Shown here one piece after another: positions 4,402 through 5,481 of a DNA stretch of 5,481 nt. The translations under genes were made by a program, and so were the position numbers. This DNA is from Bdellovibrionales bacterium (GTDB taxonomy: Bacteria; Bdellovibrionota; JAFGOL01), in NCBI GenBank assembly GCA_022710165.1, contig JAKLHL010000111.1, positions 1 through 5,481 on the forward strand, written 5' to 3'. Each line of letters starts with the position of its first letter. Position 1 is the stretch's first letter. A model generated the notes under the pieces. The model worked only from the letters and a program-made list of their open reading frames with translations, was not told where the DNA came from and ran no database searches.

Positions 4402-5481
4402 TGCTTCACCGTCGTAGAATTATACGACCTTGCTGTAACTGCAAGATCAGAAACAGGGGTCTGGTATGGGCCGGTCATCTGGTCACGTGTGACCATACCC
4501 GTAATGCTCCTGTCCGTTATGGTTATAAGGAAAGTCTTGTTGGCGACCGCGGGAAGTTTTAAGACCCTTTCCATGGCCGTATCTACGTCGACAGCGCTAA
4601 GATCAAGCTCATCATGGTCCTCTTTAAGATGTCTTACGTTCCTGAGCATCTTAGGAGGTTTTTTGAGTATGACACCTATATCGATGTCTATCGGTTTATT
4701 GTTAAAATGTTCATCATAAAGCGTAAGCTGATGATCGCTTGCGGCCTCGCCTATTACAGCGACTGGGCAGCGCTCCCTTTCACAAAGCTTTATGAACTCG
4801 TCTATACTCTGGGGAGCTACAGAAAGCACATACCTTTCTTGTGCCTCACAGCACCATATCTCCATTGGGCTCATTGATCTGTCTTCGTTAGGCACCTTTC
4901 TTAGCCAGAAATTGCCTCCAGTCTCGCTAACAAGCTCTGGGCATCCGTTGGAAAGTCCGCCGGCCCCTATGTCGTGTATGCTGAGTATGGGGTTTTTCTC
5001 GCCCATGGATATGCATGCGTCTATTACTTCCTGGCATCTTCTTTGCATCTCTGCGTTACCGCGCTGTACAGAGTTGAAATCAAGATCAGCATCGTTAGAT
5101 CCGGTAGCCATGGATGACGCGGCTCCTCCGCCTATGCCTATCTTCATCGCTGGACCACCTAGCTGCACTATCAAGGACTTTGGAGGGATATCCTTTTTCT
5201 GTGCGTGTACCCTTTTAATATTACCCATCCCACCAGCAGTCATTATCGGTTTATGATAGCCTCTATAACGTCCGTTATGTACGTCCTCGTAGGTCTTGAA
5301 AAGTCCGCAAAGCTGTGGACGGCCAAACTCGTTGCCAAAGCTTGCTCCGCCTATGGGTCCTTCAAGCATTATCTGAAGAGGTGTCGCTATACGTTCTGGG
5401 AACTGGGCATGATCTTTTTCCCAAGGCATAACAAAGCCCGGGACTTTTAAATTTGAGACCATAAAAGCACAAAGACCGGCC
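4374..5481 (-). CDS. purL: Phosphoribosylformylglycinamidine synthase, middle part before the frameshift (N-terminus off the right edge)
   Basis: The frame is already open at the right edge. Six codons (AGLCAF) precede the ATG at 5462, which is internal because the family reads on through SNLKVPGF here. Numbered from that ATG, landmarks of the first synthetase half are EGPIGGASFGNEFGRP (34-49), GGGAASSM (111-118), DLDFNSVQRGNAEMQ (126-140), HDIGAGGLSN (163-172) and DRSITGMVTRDQMTGP (317-332). The homologous reading holds up to S349. The last 13 residues before the TAG (TTVKQCPWESAPT) are out of frame and do not fit the family. With one base restored near 4416 the two frames give about 955 continuous residues, so roughly 340 residues of a typical 1,290-1,300-residue PurL lie beyond the edge. 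As written, the protein would stop before the second synthetase half and the glutaminase, and would be inactive. Confidence 0.93.
   Translation of the reverse strand, partial: AGLCAFMVSNLKVPGFVMPWEKDHAQFPERIATPLQIMLEGPIGGASFGNEFGRPQLCGLFKTYEDVHNGRYRGYHKPIMTAGGMGNIKRVHAQKKDIPPKSLIVQLGGPAMKIGIGGGAASSMATGSNDADLDFNSVQRGNAEMQRRCQEVIDACISMGEKNPILSIHDIGAGGLSNGCPELVSETGGNFWLRKVPNEDRSMSPMEIWCCEAQERYVLSVAPQSIDEFIKLCERERCPVAVIGEAASDHQLTLYDEHFNNKPIDIDIGVILKKPPKMLRNVRHLKEDHDELDLSAVDVDTAMERVLKLPAVANKTFLITITDRSITGMVTRDQMTGPYQTPVSDLAVTARSYNSTTVKQCPWESAPT
4411..4428 (-). other. purL: purL frameshift site, one base missing, inside a small hairpin
   Basis: Reading the minus strand, the conserved protein runs as AVTARSYNS in one frame and resumes as YDGEAMSMGER in another. 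The DNA reads AAT TCT ACG ACG where AAT TCT TAC GAC is expected, so one T is missing next to position 4416. The site sits in a perfect inverted repeat: GTCGTA (4411-4416) and TACGAC (4423-4428) around six bases. There is no X-XXY-YYZ slippery heptamer, which argues against programmed frameshifting. Restoring one base gives a gapless fit to the length of the E. coli segment as I remember it. Confidence 0.85.

Noticed and set aside
4401..4416. Programmed frameshifting to join the two purL frames
   Set aside because: No slippery heptamer is present, the A+T-rich hairpin stem is only 6 bp and overlaps the shift point, and PurL is not known to use recoding. A simple one-base loss explains the data.
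4792..5256. Plus-strand open frame of 154 codons opposite purL
   Set aside because: It is antisense to strongly conserved PurL motifs. Its sequence is serine- and proline-rich, as expected from the complement of such a gene.
1..5481. CRISPR array, tRNA or rRNA gene, insertion sequence or retron-like element
   Set aside because: I looked on both strands and saw no regularly spaced long repeats, no tRNA cloverleaf, no transposase or reverse transcriptase motifs and no terminal inverted repeats.

Overview
The window looks like part of a bacterial, probably Gram-negative, chromosome. The main clue is a purL gene of the long single-chain type (synthetase plus fused C-terminal glutaminase). That form is best known from Proteobacteria and some other Gram-negative groups; Firmicutes and many others split it into PurS, PurL and PurQ. 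I cannot name a genus. Good Shine-Dalgarno sites precede several genes.

Layout, left to right. (1) Positions 1-1153, minus strand: a membrane protein whose C-terminus lies beyond the left edge. It has one N-terminal membrane segment, a four-cysteine extracytoplasmic domain and then a cluster of membrane segments. It may be a sensor, but its output domain is not visible. (2) 1154-1343: a divergent intergenic region with several inverted repeats, a possible promoter for the membrane gene, and a hairpin that would partly cover the ribosome-binding site of the next gene. (3) 1344-2102, plus strand: a tight three-gene cassette of a PIN-domain (VapC-like) nuclease, an overlapping 60-residue basic protein, and a 39-residue micro-protein coupled to it through an ATGA overlap. 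(4) 2110-2367, minus strand: a ribbon-helix-helix protein of the VapB/CopG type. It converges on the cassette with only 7 bp between the two stop codons. Its promoter is near consensus and is overlaid by three tandem 8-bp repeats, a likely self-operator. (5) 2464-2613: a short A+T-rich spacer. (6) 2614-5481, minus strand: about three quarters of purL. It is disrupted by a single missing base at about 4416 and continues beyond the right edge.

The left 2.5 kb is visibly richer in A+T than purL, which fits a small accessory (toxin-antitoxin-like) module beside a housekeeping gene. The PIN gene lacks the usual upstream antitoxin. Its candidate neutralisers are the two downstream small genes, while the RHH protein has no PIN partner on its own strand. 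Whether the RHH protein also controls the PIN cassette is open. The purL lesion leaves all visible motifs intact on both sides, so it is either very recent or a sequencing/assembly error.
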